A program made the translations under genes and the position numbers. The notes under the pieces were generated by a model. That model ran no database searches and was not told the DNA's origin. It saw only the letters and a list, made by a program, of their open reading frames with translations. Shown here one piece after another: positions 19,298 through 28,201 of a stretch of 64,000 bases of DNA (position 1 is the stretch's first letter; each line of letters starts with the position of its first letter). Source of the stretch: Acinetobacter sp. TGL-Y2. Its GTDB lineage: Bacteria > Pseudomonadota > Gammaproteobacteria > Pseudomonadales > Moraxellaceae. The stretch covers positions 62,001 through 126,000 of the forward strand of contig NZ_CP015110.1 in NCBI RefSeq assembly GCF_001612555.1. The letters run 5' to 3'.

Positions 19298-19328
19298 AAA
19301 AAAGGAGACCATATTGATCTCCTTTTTT
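19298..19328 (-). terminator. Terminator of the ubiG-mupP-yciK operon
   Basis: An 11-bp stem (AAAAAAGGAGA/TCTCCTTTTTT) with a 9-base loop, placed between the yciK stop and the deacetylase start on the minus strand. The flanking A run gives the T tract on that strand. Confidence 0.85.
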
Positions 19329-19340
19329 ACTCAGTGAGCA

Positions 19341-20087
19341 TCAAGCTTGCGCATCAATGCTTTGACCATTCATGTCTAAACTGTCTTCACCCATTAAATA
19401 CAAGTACGCTGGCATAATCATTTCAGGGGTCGCCAAAATCTTCGGATCTTCGTCAGGATAGGCTTTCGCTCGCATCGCTGTACGTGTCGCCCCTGGATTA
19501 ATGCAGTTAAAACGAATATTCGGATACACATTTTCTTTGGCAAAAATTTGACTCACCGCTTCAATGGCAATTTTAGACACAGAATACGCACCCCATTTCG
19601 GGCGAGCCTCACGTCCTACGCCTGAGCTGGCAAAAACCACAGATGCATTGTCTGATTGTTGCAGTAAAGGCATCAATTCCTGCGTCATCACAAAGGGTGC
19701 ACGGAGGTTAACTGCCATCACATCATCCCAGTCTTCAATCGGATAATGTGCCAATTCAACACGCTCGCCCAAGATGCCCGCATTATGCAAAATACCGTCT
19801 AAGCGACCAAACTGCTGCGCTAGCGTGTCATAGAGCAGTTCATAGTCATGTGAGTTGGCAGTCGAGAGCTGTAAAGGCAAGATGGCAGGCTGCGGCGCAC
19901 CTAAACTTTCAATTTCGTCATAAATGACTTCAAGTTTATTTAAAGTACGTCCATGAAGCACCACTGTAGCACCATGTAAGGCATAGCTCAGGGCAGCAGC
20001 ACGACCAATACCATCACCCGCACCAGTAATCAAAATGATCTTATCTTTCAATAAGTCAGGGCGAGGTTGATATTCTGAATAGTTCAT
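19341..20087 (-). CDS. yciK: YciK-family short-chain dehydrogenase/reductase
   Basis: Classical SDR of 248 residues. The NAD(P)-binding motif is ITGAGDGIGRA near residue 20, NAG is at residues 101-103 (LHNAGILGE), and the catalytic Ser/YxxxK group is FASSGVGRE plus WGAYSVSKIA. The true substrate of YciK proteins is not established. It is third in an apparent operon behind ubiG and mupP, the order known from Pseudomonas, with a 69-base gap to mupP. Confidence 0.9.
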   Translation of the reverse strand: MNYSEYQPRPDLLKDKIILITGAGDGIGRAAALSYALHGATVVLHGRTLNKLEVIYDEIESLGAPQPAILPLQLSTANSHDYELLYDTLAQQFGRLDGILHNAGILGERVELAHYPIEDWDDVMAVNLRAPFVMTQELMPLLQQSDNASVVFASSGVGREARPKWGAYSVSKIAIEAVSQIFAKENVYPNIRFNCINPGATRTAMRAKAYPDEDPKILATPEMIMPAYLYLMGEDSLDMNGQSIDAQA

Positions 20088-20156
20088 AGACGACCTCCTT
20101 ATTATTGGTTTTTCTCAATATCATTGTTAATTAGTATTAAGCATTACGAAGCATGG

Positions 20157-20843
20157 TTAAGCAGTTTTTTGATTGACATCAAGCAGTTCAAAGATCACTT
20201 GATGTAATTGCGACACAGTCTCCACTATACAATCTGAATGCCACGCTGTTAAGTCATCTTTGTGTTCTAAAGGTAAATAACCGTAAGCGGCCAAAATGCT
20301 ATACATACCTGCATTGCGACCTGCATCGATATCACGGGGATGATCGCCGACATAAATGCAATCTTGGGCATTGATCTGAATTTGCTTGGCAGCCAAATAC
20401 ATCGGCTCTGGATCAGGCTTGGTGTTTTTAACATCTTCAGGGCAAACCAAAACAGCACAGCGCTCACTTAAATTTAAAGCACTGAGTAATGCTTCACTGA
20501 GCCAACGCGGTTTGTTGGTGACAATTCCCCAAGGAATACCTTTGGTTTCTAATGCCTCTAAAAGCGGATACATCCCTTCAAAAAGATCAGTGTCTACAGC
20601 GATATCTGCGCCGTAAATATCTAAAAAACGCTGCCGATGGGCCAAAAATACAGGATCATCGACCTCAAGTTCAGGATAAACCAATTTGACCATGGCGCGT
20701 GCGCCTTCGGACACTTGGCTGCGAATCAAGGCTGCATCGACCACAGTGCGTTGTTCTGCGCGGCACATGTCTTGAATGATGCGAATAAAATCTGCCGCTG
20801 TGTCAATTAAAGTCCCATCTAAATCAAACAGAACCGCTTTCAT
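20157..20843 (-). CDS. mupP: N-acetylmuramic acid 6-phosphate phosphatase MupP (HAD family)
   Basis: HAD-IA phosphatase of 228 residues. Motif I is [10 protein letters not shown] (nucleophile Asp7, acid/base Asp9), motif II VTNKPRW, the motif III lysine is in [12 protein letters not shown], and motif IV is [16 protein letters not shown]. By sequence alone it could be called phosphoglycolate phosphatase. Its position between ubiG and yciK is that of Pseudomonas mupP, which dephosphorylates MurNAc-6-P in cell-wall recycling, so that role is preferred. Its start overlaps the ubiG stop as ATGA, giving translational coupling. An ampD gene for the same recycling pathway lies about 12 kb to the right. 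Confidence 0.85.
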   Translation of the reverse strand: MKAVLFDLDGTLIDTAADFIRIIQDMCRAEQRTVVDAALIRSQVSEGARAMVKLVYPELEVDDPVFLAHRQRFLDIYGADIAVDTDLFEGMYPLLEALETKGIPWGIVTNKPRWLSEALLSALNLSERCAVLVCPEDVKNTKPDPEPMYLAAKQIQINAQDCIYVGDHPRDIDAGRNAGMYSILAAYGYLPLEHKDDLTAWHSDCIVETVSQLHQVIFELLDVNQKTA

Positions 20844-21556
20844 TCAGCCACCTCATTTACGGTATAAACCATATAATTCACATCGACGTTTGGTGCAAGC
20901 CAATAGTTTTTGGTGAGTGGGTTGTAATGTAAACCAGTCATGTCTTTAAGTTTTAAATTTGCCCCACGAATGTCATGTGCAAGCTCTGAAGGCTTAATGA
21001 ATTTGTGATAATCATGCGTGCCTTTTTTCAGTAGACGAAGTACATATTCTGCGCCAATAATCGCAAACAAATAGGATTTTGGATTACGGTTAATGGTCGA
21101 GAAAAACACATGACCATTGGGTTTTACCAATTTTTGGCAGGCTTGAATAATGGATGCAGGATTTGGAACATGTTCGAGCATTTCCATACAGGTCACAATG
21201 TCGTATTGACCCGCTTGTTCTTCAGCGAGCTGTTCAACTGGAATTTGACGGTATTCAATATTGGTGACATTTTCTTGTTCTGCATGCAGGCGTGCAACAT
21301 TTAAAGGTGCAAGCCCCATATCAATGCCCAATACGTCTGCACCGCGGCGTGCCATGCTTTCTGCCAAAATACCGCCCCCACAGCCCACATCTAAAATCTT
21401 TTTACCGCTTAAACCGCCTGCGTGTTCATCAATCCAATTTAAACGCAGCGGGTTAATTTGATGCAGCGGGCGAAACTCTGAATGCTGATCCCACCAGATC
21501 GATGCAAGCGCTTCAAATTTAGCAATTTCTTGTGGATCAACATTAAGTTGCGTCAT
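20840..21556 (-). CDS. ubiG: Ubiquinone biosynthesis O-methyltransferase UbiG
   Basis: SAM-dependent methyltransferase that carries out both O-methylations of ubiquinone synthesis. It has 238 residues from the chosen ATG ([10 protein letters not shown]), which has GAGG eight bases upstream; a GTG three codons earlier is less well placed. Family features: [20 protein letters not shown] near the N terminus, SAM motif [16 protein letters not shown], and [11 protein letters not shown]. First gene of the ubiG-mupP-yciK cluster. Confidence 0.96.
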   Translation of the reverse strand: MTQLNVDPQEIAKFEALASIWWDQHSEFRPLHQINPLRLNWIDEHAGGLSGKKILDVGCGGGILAESMARRGADVLGIDMGLAPLNVARLHAEQENVTNIEYRQIPVEQLAEEQAGQYDIVTCMEMLEHVPNPASIIQACQKLVKPNGHVFFSTINRNPKSYLFAIIGAEYVLRLLKKGTHDYHKFIKPSELAHDIRGANLKLKDMTGLHYNPLTKNYWLAPNVDVNYMVYTVNEVAE

Positions 21557-21744
21557 TGGAGCCACCTCAGCAGAGTTAGTTTTATAAAATGAAAAAAATG
21601 AAGTCTATGCGGGTTAGTGTAGCGTCAATTCTAAAAAAAGCGATAAATCATATAAAAAAGTTCACAGAAGGAAAACGATTTTCCCATATTTGTTTTATAG
21701 TGAGGCCATAAGCTAGACAAAATGATTCAGAGGATAAAAACGCA

Positions 21745-22362
21745 ATGAAAAAATTGATTTTAGGCGGTGTGACAGCGGCTGTATTGATGGCACTTTCAAG
21801 TGCTGCAATGGCAAACTTTGTCGAAGGTAAAGACTATACCGTGGTACAGAATCCAGGCAAAGTGGAGGTTGCAGGCAAACTCGAAGTTCGTGAGTTCTTT
21901 TGGTACGGCTGTGGCCATTGCTTTAGTTTAGAGCCACATATGCAAGCATGGCTGAAAAAAATCCCTAAAGATGTCAATTTTGTGCGTACACCTGCCGCAA
22001 TGAATAAAGTCTGGGAACAAAATGCGCGTGGTTATTATGTCTCTGAAGCACTTGGTGTCCGTAAGCGTACCCATTTGCCATTGTTCCATGCGATTCATGA
22101 CAATGGCCAGCAGATTTTCGACCAAAAATCTCAAGCCAAATTCTTCACCAAATATGGCATACCAGAAGCGAAATTTAACAGTCTTTACAACTCATTTGCG
22201 ATTACTGCAAAAGTGGCACAAGCCAATAAACTGGCACAGCAATACCAATTGACCGGCGTACCTGCAGTGGTAGTCAATGGTAAATATGTGGTGCAAGGCG
22301 ATGATGGTAAAGTGGTGAAAGTGGTTGAATACCTATTAAATAAAGAACGTAAAGCCAAATAA
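21745..22362 (+). CDS. dsbA: Thiol:disulfide interchange protein DsbA
   Basis: Periplasmic disulfide oxidase of 205 residues. A signal peptide (about 23 residues, ending SSAAMA) precedes a thioredoxin fold with active site CGHC at residues 56-59 and the cis-proline loop GVPAVVVNG near the C terminus. AGAGGA lies upstream of the ATG. It is monocistronic and divergent from ubiG. Confidence 0.95.
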   Translation: MKKLILGGVTAAVLMALSSAAMANFVEGKDYTVVQNPGKVEVAGKLEVREFFWYGCGHCFSLEPHMQAWLKKIPKDVNFVRTPAAMNKVWEQNARGYYVSEALGVRKRTHLPLFHAIHDNGQQIFDQKSQAKFFTKYGIPEAKFNSLYNSFAITAKVAQANKLAQQYQLTGVPAVVVNGKYVVQGDDGKVVKVVEYLLNKERKAK

Positions 22363-22370
22363 TCTAAGTT

Positions 22371-22401
22371 AAAAAAAGCCCTGCATTATGTGGGGCTTTT
22401 T
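22371..22401 (+). terminator. Terminator of dsbA
   Basis: A stem pairing AAAAAGCCC with GGGCTTTTT around a short loop, 8 bases past the dsbA stop. Confidence 0.87.
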
Positions 22402-22449
22402 ATTGCAGAAAAAAATACTGACATGACCAGCAGATCTGGAATGATCGTT

Positions 22450-23097
22450 TTACTCAGCTTGCGCTGTGGGTTGCCAATTTACAATACCCTTAAAAATCAG
22501 TAGAACTTGGGTAATCGATTGCTTTTTGAGGACTAATTTTTGTAATTCAAGTTCCATGCCCGAATACTGCCTGCTTAACGTAATCCACGACATGGCCCAA
22601 GTGAAACATAAATTGATCAAGATATTGGAGAGCACTTTTAAATCATCTGCATGGTGGAAATTTTGCATAATTTCGAATTTTTCTAAGTCTTGTGCCAGAT
22701 CAATATTTAAAAATTCAATTTCACGGGCAATCGCACGGCGAACCATTTCTGAACCACCCCAACGCTCCGCGATCATAAAAATCCAAGGCATCGCGTTGTG
22801 ATCAATCGCGTCAAAAAACAAAGCCATACTGGTTTCTGCTTTGGCTTCAGGCTGGGTTAAACCTTGACCGAGTTGATGCAGTACAGTTTTTAGATACAGG
22901 GCTACTTGATCGACCAATTCCTGACCCAGCTCATCCATATCTTGAAAATGCCGATAGAACGCCGTAGGCACCAAACCAACTTCGCGAGCGACTTCACGCA
23001 AGCTAATGCTACTAAATGAACGACCCGATGTGCTTAAACTGAGCGCAGCATCTAATAAAGCCTGACGACTTTGCTGTTTTCGTTCATCCCGAATAGA
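22450..23097 (-). CDS. FabR/DesT-like TetR-family regulator of desaturation
   Basis: Regulator of about 215 residues. Its HTH (FSSISLREVAREVGLVPTAF, then YRHFQDMDELG) follows the pattern of E. coli FabR and Pseudomonas DesT, which sense the unsaturated/saturated acyl-CoA balance. The start MSIRDERKQQ is preferred over an upstream codon that would add 14 residues with no family match. It is divergent from the ferredoxin reductase/desaturase pair, with operator-like palindromes between, the arrangement of desT and desCB. Repression of the pair is inferred. Confidence 0.88.
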   Translation of the reverse strand, partial: SIRDERKQQSRQALLDAALSLSTSGRSFSSISLREVAREVGLVPTAFYRHFQDMDELGQELVDQVALYLKTVLHQLGQGLTQPEAKAETSMALFFDAIDHNAMPWIFMIAERWGGSEMVRRAIAREIEFLNIDLAQDLEKFEIMQNFHHADDLKVLSNILINLCFTWAMSWITLSRQYSGMELELQKLVLKKQSITQVLLIFKGIVNWQPTAQAE

Positions 23098-23168
23098 CAT
23101 CGTTATACCTAAAATATTTGATCGGGATGAGTCTATCAAAAAATGTCACAAATTAAACGACCAATGTC

Positions 23169-23186
23169 AGTGAACAGGTGTTGACT
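23169..23186. promoter_or_regulatory. DesT/FabR-type operator 1, over the -35 element
   Basis: Imperfect palindrome AGTGAACA-GG-TGTTGACT (7 of 8 arm positions match). The right arm contains TTGACT, a likely -35 hexamer for the reductase/desaturase operon. The same arms recur in operator 2. Confidence 0.7.
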
Positions 23187-23204
23187 CAGTATACAAATAA
23201 GCTT

Positions 23205-23222
23205 AGTGTACAACTGTTCACT
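23205..23222. promoter_or_regulatory. DesT/FabR-type operator 2, over the -10 region
   Basis: Imperfect palindrome AGTGTACA-AC-TGTTCACT (7 of 8 match), centred 36 bases from operator 1. It overlaps the position expected for the -10 hexamer (17 bases after TTGACT). A further half-site, GTTCACT, follows at about 23235. Occupancy would block RNA polymerase. Confidence 0.7.
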
Positions 23223-23271
23223 ATAAGAACGTATGTTCACTCAATTAAATTGAAAGATAAAGAGGAACGCC

Positions 23272-24294
23272 ATGAGCAGTTATATCTCTTACAAACCTGA
23301 ATGGATCCGTGAGGATTTTGTCGATTTTATTGCTGAAAAGATCAACCCTGTTTGGGCTTGGAAAAGAATCAAAGCCACAGTAGTGAAGATCGATCCACTC
23401 AGCACAGATTTTGTCAAAATTCAGCTTCGTCCGAACCGTAATTTCCCCCATCAAACGGTGAAAGCGGGGCAGAGTATTTTACTGACTGTGGTGGTTGCTG
23501 GTATTCGTCAGCAGCGCAGTTATTCTATTGTCGAGGTATTGGGCAATGGTGATCTTATTCTTGGGGTAAAAGCTCAAGGTAAAGTCTCTCATGTGCTTCA
23601 TCGCTTAGAGCAAGGTGCAGTTGTTGAAATTTCAGTACCTCAAGGTGATTTTGTTTTAGATGCTACGGATACGCCTTTACTCTTGATGGCATCGGGGAGT
23701 GGGATTACTGCTATTTATGCACTCCTCAAACAAGCACTTGCTTCAAATTCGAATTCAATTGACCTGATCTATTTCACCCGTGATGATGCGTTCCACGTGG
23801 AGTTGATGGCACTGGCACAGCAATATTCGCAGTTTCATTATCATCATATAAATACGGTAGCCCAGAAACAGCATTTGGACTTAGATCTATTAACACAGCT
23901 GTGCCCAGATTATAAAAATGCCATGACTTATGCCTGCGGTGCGGCTGGCATGATGCAAAGCCTCAATCAGATTTATCAGCAGCAAAACTTAACTGCACAG
24001 CTTAAACAAGAATATTTCCAGTTGAATGTAGACGAGAGTCTACCCACTCAACCCATTCGCTTTCAGCGCTCGCAAGTGGAATTCACAGCAGATCGAAATT
24101 TATTGGTCAGTGCTGAGCAAGCTGGACTAAAACCTACCCATGGTTGTCGAATGGGTATTTGTAATACCTGTACCTGTACCAAAATCAGTGGTTCAACCAA
24201 AAATGTATTCACCGGTGAAATCGATCACGGCAGCAATACTCAAATTAAACTGTGTATTAGCCAAGCAGTCAGCCCCGTGGTCATTAACCTATAA
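23272..24294 (+). CDS. Ferredoxin reductase (FAD, NAD(P)H, 2Fe-2S) for the desaturase
   Basis: Single-chain electron donor of 340 residues. A FAD-binding beta-barrel carries RSYS (QQRSYSIVEV, near residue 82), the nicotinamide domain has LMASGSGITAIYALL, and a C-terminal plant-type [2Fe-2S] domain has CRMGICNTC plus a fourth Cys in IKLCISQ. Such reductases pass electrons from NAD(P)H to membrane desaturases. The desaturase gene follows about 50 bases later, so the two form one operon. Confidence 0.92.
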   Translation: MSSYISYKPEWIREDFVDFIAEKINPVWAWKRIKATVVKIDPLSTDFVKIQLRPNRNFPHQTVKAGQSILLTVVVAGIRQQRSYSIVEVLGNGDLILGVKAQGKVSHVLHRLEQGAVVEISVPQGDFVLDATDTPLLLMASGSGITAIYALLKQALASNSNSIDLIYFTRDDAFHVELMALAQQYSQFHYHHINTVAQKQHLDLDLLTQLCPDYKNAMTYACGAAGMMQSLNQIYQQQNLTAQLKQEYFQLNVDESLPTQPIRFQRSQVEFTADRNLLVSAEQAGLKPTHGCRMGICNTCTCTKISGSTKNVFTGEIDHGSNTQIKLCISQAVSPVVINL

Positions 24295-24347
24295 ATATGA
24301 ATTCTTTAACGGGCTGATAGAACAGCCATGTAAAAGTGAGAATAACG

Positions 24348-25490
24348 ATGAATATGTCAGTCACATTTCCAAGTTCAAGCAAATCTAAACATCTAAACCC
24401 AGAGCAAGTGGCAGAGTTTGGTCGCCGTGTTGAAGAGATTCGTCAAACGATCATGGCGGATATTGGCGAGAAAGATGCCCAATATATTTACAAGATCCGT
24501 AACTTTGTCCGTTATAGCGAAATTTCATCACGTGCATTACTGATGTTTGGGGGGTGGATTCCACCTGTATGGCTTGTCGGTACAGGTCTTTTGGGACTCT
24601 CTAAAATTGTGGAGAATATGGAGCTGGGTCATAACGTGATGCATGGTCAGTTTGATTGGCTTAATGATCCTTCCTTAAACGGTGCCAATTATGATTGGGA
24701 TACCATGTCCACAGGTGATGACTGGAAATACACGCATAACTATATCCATCATACCTATACCAATATTGTGGGTAAAGACCATGATGTGGGTTACGGCTTG
24801 CTTCGGGTGAGTCAATCACAGGCTTGGGAGCCACGTTTTTTACTCAATATCCCTCTTGCGATTCAGCTCATGGTGTTTTTTGAATGGTATGTGGGAATGC
24901 AAAATTTACATTTAGAAGATGCTTTGGTTTATAAAACCAAAACATGGAAACAAGTCTGGGCAGATTCGAGCAAATTTCGTAAAAAAGTGCGCCGTCAGGT
25001 GCTAAAGGATTATGTATTTTTCCCTGTCATTGCAGGTCCTAATGCATTGCCGGTATTTGCAGGAAATGCGGTCGCCAATGTGATTCGCAGCTTGTGGGCA
25101 TCCGCGGTGATTTTTAATGGTCACTTTACTGAAGATGCTGAAACTTTTGAAGCAGACAATACCGACAACGAAACCCGAGCTGAATGGTATTTACGCCAAA
25201 TCCGAGGTTCAAGTAATTTTACGGGCACAGATTGGCTGCATATTTTAAGTGGTAATTTGAGTCATCAGATTGAACATCATCTATTTCCAGACATGCCTGG
25301 AAACCGCTATGCCGAAGCGGCACCAAAAATCAAAGCACTGTGTGCTGAATATGACATCAATTATAACGAAGCCAACTTTATGCAGCAGTTTGGCAGTGTA
25401 TGGGTGCGGTTGGCGAAGTGCTCATTACCACAATCGGTGAATGATTCGATCAGTAATTCTTGGCAAAAGTTGAAAGGGCTGTTTGCTTAA
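24348..25490 (+). CDS. Membrane acyl-CoA/fatty acid desaturase
   Basis: Di-iron membrane desaturase of about 380 residues. The three histidine boxes are present: GHNVMHGQ, HNYIHHTYTN and HQIEHHLFP. Hydrophobic spans lie near residues 65-90 and 170-195. It should introduce a cis double bond into long-chain acyl groups using electrons from the upstream reductase. The ATG at 24348 is preferred to an in-frame GTG four codons upstream. Regulation by the divergent FabR/DesT-like gene is inferred. Confidence 0.93.
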   Translation: MNMSVTFPSSSKSKHLNPEQVAEFGRRVEEIRQTIMADIGEKDAQYIYKIRNFVRYSEISSRALLMFGGWIPPVWLVGTGLLGLSKIVENMELGHNVMHGQFDWLNDPSLNGANYDWDTMSTGDDWKYTHNYIHHTYTNIVGKDHDVGYGLLRVSQSQAWEPRFLLNIPLAIQLMVFFEWYVGMQNLHLEDALVYKTKTWKQVWADSSKFRKKVRRQVLKDYVFFPVIAGPNALPVFAGNAVANVIRSLWASAVIFNGHFTEDAETFEADNTDNETRAEWYLRQIRGSSNFTGTDWLHILSGNLSHQIEHHLFPDMPGNRYAEAAPKIKALCAEYDINYNEANFMQQFGSVWVRLAKCSLPQSVNDSISNSWQKLKGLFA

Positions 25491-25520
25491 GGTTAGACTT
25501 GGGTTATATTATTTAATTCA

Positions 25521-25540
25521 CCAATATTGTGGAATATTGG
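25521..25540. repeat. Perfect inverted repeat after the desaturase gene
   Basis: CCAATATT and AATATTGG flank GTGG. The stem is AT-rich and lacks a clear T tract, so terminator function is doubtful; it could be a protein site or a weak hairpin. Confidence 0.5.
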
Positions 25541-25572
25541 CTAAATTTTATTCGTGGAACGGTAGAAATCCA

Positions 25573-25603
25573 CAAAAAAGCCCATTCGGTGATGAATGGG
25601 CTT
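25573..25603 (-). terminator. Terminator of the effector/immunity operon
   Basis: A 10-bp perfect stem (AAGCCCATTC/GAATGGGCTT) with a 6-base loop. The A run on its left gives a T tract for minus-strand transcripts coming from the immunity gene; the right side lacks one. It may also help end the desaturase transcript. Confidence 0.75.
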
Positions 25604-25685
25604 AAAGAGTGGTGATCTGTAATTAAATCAAATCAGGATAAGATTCAGAATTCGCATAAGGTGTATTTTGTTAATTTTAGGTAAC

Positions 25686-26735
25686 TTAATTAAGTTGAGT
25701 TAATTCTTCACCTTTATGTAAAACATATTTTGAAAAAATACTCATATAAATCTCTAAGTACCAAGAGCCACTTATAGCAGAATGGTCGAATAATATTCGA
25801 CCTTGTGAATCTCTATTTCCCTCATTCCAACCCAAAAAAGTTTCATCTTTGGCAGAATAAAATGAAATATTTTTATATGGAATAATGAAAGATATTGTTC
25901 TAACTGTATTAGGTTTAATTTTTAAAAAATCTTTATTTTTGACTTCATCCTCACTTAAGGATGTCTTGTCTAAATATTCAGGTAAAAGATAAAGATCAAG
26001 TGAGTAGGATTCATTGTTATATACACCGCCATAAGATATTTTGGCCCATTGATCAAAAGCTTGTATATCTGAACCTGCTTCTAATTTTTTCCACTTAGCT
26101 GGATGGGATATAGAAGCACCTGTATTGCCTATGCTTTTAAAAATCATTTTTACTTTTAAGCCATCCTTTAATTGCTCGATTGAATGACTGGTCTTGATAG
26201 TTGAGTAAAGCTGTCTATCTTTATTAGAAAAACTAGCAACTTCCTGCAGTGTTTTTCCAATAATATGTGCAGTTTTATTTAAATCACGGAGTTCTTTGCT
26301 TAAGTTTTCTTGCCTAAAATCAGTGTTAAAGTCGTCAGCTAATGAAAAATAAATAGAATCAGAATAATCACTTAATCCTTTTTTAATACTGTAATTAAAA
26401 TGCATATAGCCAGTTTCTTTAAAAGCAGCCATACGTTTTTTATTTGCTAATAAATTATTGACTCTATTAAGACGTTGAATTAAGTCTTTACTTAGAGGAA
26501 TTAAATACACCCCAAAATGAGGATTAGGTTTATTAATTTTATTTACTTCAATTGTCCCTTTTAAATCAGCAGTATAAAGTTGATTTTCAGCAGTTGTAGC
26601 AAAAGTAAATGAATTTTCTGGATAAGTCGAAGAAGGTTTAACCTGATAAAATGTATAAATATTTTCTATTATTGGCTCATTTGCTTGAGTCATATTCGTA
26701 ATTCCTAGAACTAAAACTAAAAGATACTTGCTCAT
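25686..26735 (-). CDS. Exported protein, candidate immunity protein for the adjacent T6SS-type effector
   Basis: Protein of 349 residues beginning with a signal peptide (MSKYLLVLVLGITNMTQA, cleavage likely before NEP) and no lipobox, so it is predicted to be periplasmic. The rest is polar with no recognised catalytic motif. Its ATG overlaps the TGA of the preceding gene (ATGA), giving tight coupling to a predicted secreted metallopeptidase. Immunity is inferred only from export and this coupling; an accessory-factor role is possible. Confidence 0.65.
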   Translation of the reverse strand: MSKYLLVLVLGITNMTQANEPIIENIYTFYQVKPSSTYPENSFTFATTAENQLYTADLKGTIEVNKINKPNPHFGVYLIPLSKDLIQRLNRVNNLLANKKRMAAFKETGYMHFNYSIKKGLSDYSDSIYFSLADDFNTDFRQENLSKELRDLNKTAHIIGKTLQEVASFSNKDRQLYSTIKTSHSIEQLKDGLKVKMIFKSIGNTGASISHPAKWKKLEAGSDIQAFDQWAKISYGGVYNNESYSLDLYLLPEYLDKTSLSEDEVKNKDFLKIKPNTVRTISFIIPYKNISFYSAKDETFLGWNEGNRDSQGRILFDHSAISGSWYLEIYMSIFSKYVLHKGEELTQLN

Positions 26736-28114
26736 ATTCTTTTTATTTCCCACTCAAGTCGAGTTTGTTGTTCAAATATTTTTCTGTATTCTTCATAGTA
26801 GTATGCATGTATTAATGGTAACTGATTAGGATTTGGACTAGACATTAAATTACCTTGAGCATGCCTTTTCCAATCATTTTCAGGTTCTATTATTTTTACA
26901 TCAATATAATTATCAGAACCAACGTACATTTTATGTACTGCACCGCCATTAGCAAAATATTCATCAGGAAATCCAAAAAGATGAGCAGATTCATGACAAA
27001 AAATAGTAGCGGTTTCGAAAATTTGTTTTTCTTTTATTAATTCTCCACCTTTAGTTACAACACTCCCATTTTCATAAGAATAGCTTGTTGGAGTTGTGGT
27101 GGTTACATATTTAACCTCGAACTCACTCCAATGTTTCGCATCTTGTCTTTTTGCAAATTTAAAGAAAAACACCTCATCATCTTTTGATCCGAAAACAGAG
27201 GGTTTTGTGGCTGTGAAACTATATTCAACCTTAAATATCACAGCAACTTTACAAGTACATCCACCAGATAAATGGCAGTTTTTAGGTGATAAATAAAATC
27301 CATCTTTATTAAGAATAGAGTTAACTAATCTTTCTTTTTCTTTAACAATACTAATTAACTCTTCAGTCAGTTCTCTTTTCTCGAATTTAAAATTATCCTG
27401 AATACCACTATGTATATCTGAATTATATTCGATTTCCTCCCCTGTAACTAAATCTATAACTTTACAAGCAAATAACTTAATCTTTATCGATGCTGTCAAA
27501 GTATTTTTATTTTGATCAAACTCTAAATCTACTAACCTGCCTTTAGCAACAGCAAAATTACGAATAGGAACTGAAATTTTTTGACCTTTCTGATCTATAT
27601 CAATGTGATATTGAGCTTTATACTTTTCATGTTCAGGGGAATAAGTAACTCCATCAGGTCCTCCTGCAGGGTATTTAGTTTTGTAATATGTTCCTGACAA
27701 GTTTGGCAGTGTTACTTTGTTCTTAAATGAAGGAATAATAGTACAGCTATGCCCTTTAATTTTTGACAAATCGATTATGGGAATTGGAGGGTATGACTGA
27801 ACATTTTGCTTTAGACTAGCTGCTGAAGTCGGCTGTGGCGGATATTGATTAAGATATAGACTACCACTTTCTCGGGATTTAATACTATTTTTATCCGTAA
27901 AATTAGATTGATTATTTGACGTTGGATTTTTTCCAAATTTAAAGCTTAGAGGGCACTCTGTTTTACTCAAAATCGGTAGTGGTAAAATTGGTAAATCATT
28001 TAGCACTTTTTTTCCACCAACAAACTTGTGTTGCCCTGCTTTCGCCTCAAACTTTGCAGGCGTAATGAATGTAATCCCATTCTTATTAATTATGATTTGA
28101 GAACCACCAGCCAT
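26732..28114 (-). CDS. Probable type VI secretion cargo: VgrG C-terminal stub plus metzincin-like metallopeptidase
   Basis: Predicted 460-residue protein. Residues 1-37 (MAGGSQIIINKNGITFITPA, then KFEAKAGQHKF) look like the very C-terminal tip of the DUF2345 region of VgrG spike proteins. A Pro-rich linker and a long middle region of unknown fold follow. At residues 374-384 there is HESAHLFGFPD, an HExxHxxGxxD zinc motif like that of snapalysin, and downstream NLMSS (Met424) could be the metzincin Met-turn. The start is set by AAAGG upstream of the ATG; the longer frame would overlap the divergent gene. No vgrG, hcp or other T6SS gene is in the window. Delivery and peptidase activity are inferred. 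Confidence 0.72.
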   Translation of the reverse strand: MAGGSQIIINKNGITFITPAKFEAKAGQHKFVGGKKVLNDLPILPLPILSKTECPLSFKFGKNPTSNNQSNFTDKNSIKSRESGSLYLNQYPPQPTSAASLKQNVQSYPPIPIIDLSKIKGHSCTIIPSFKNKVTLPNLSGTYYKTKYPAGGPDGVTYSPEHEKYKAQYHIDIDQKGQKISVPIRNFAVAKGRLVDLEFDQNKNTLTASIKIKLFACKVIDLVTGEEIEYNSDIHSGIQDNFKFEKRELTEELISIVKEKERLVNSILNKDGFYLSPKNCHLSGGCTCKVAVIFKVEYSFTATKPSVFGSKDDEVFFFKFAKRQDAKHWSEFEVKYVTTTTPTSYSYENGSVVTKGGELIKEKQIFETATIFCHESAHLFGFPDEYFANGGAVHKMYVGSDNYIDVKIIEPENDWKRHAQGNLMSSPNPNQLPLIHAYYYEEYRKIFEQQTRLEWEIKRI

Positions 28115-28201
28115 AGATTTACCTTTTTTATAGTTTTTTAAAATTAAAACAAAATTTAGCTTATTATAAATGCATAATAATTCAATATTTTTAATCAAAG
28201 T

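Noticed and set aside
25521..25540. CCAATATT/AATATTGG palindrome as an IS end or attachment site
   Set aside because: No transposase, integrase or matching second copy was found at the other edge of the accessory segment.
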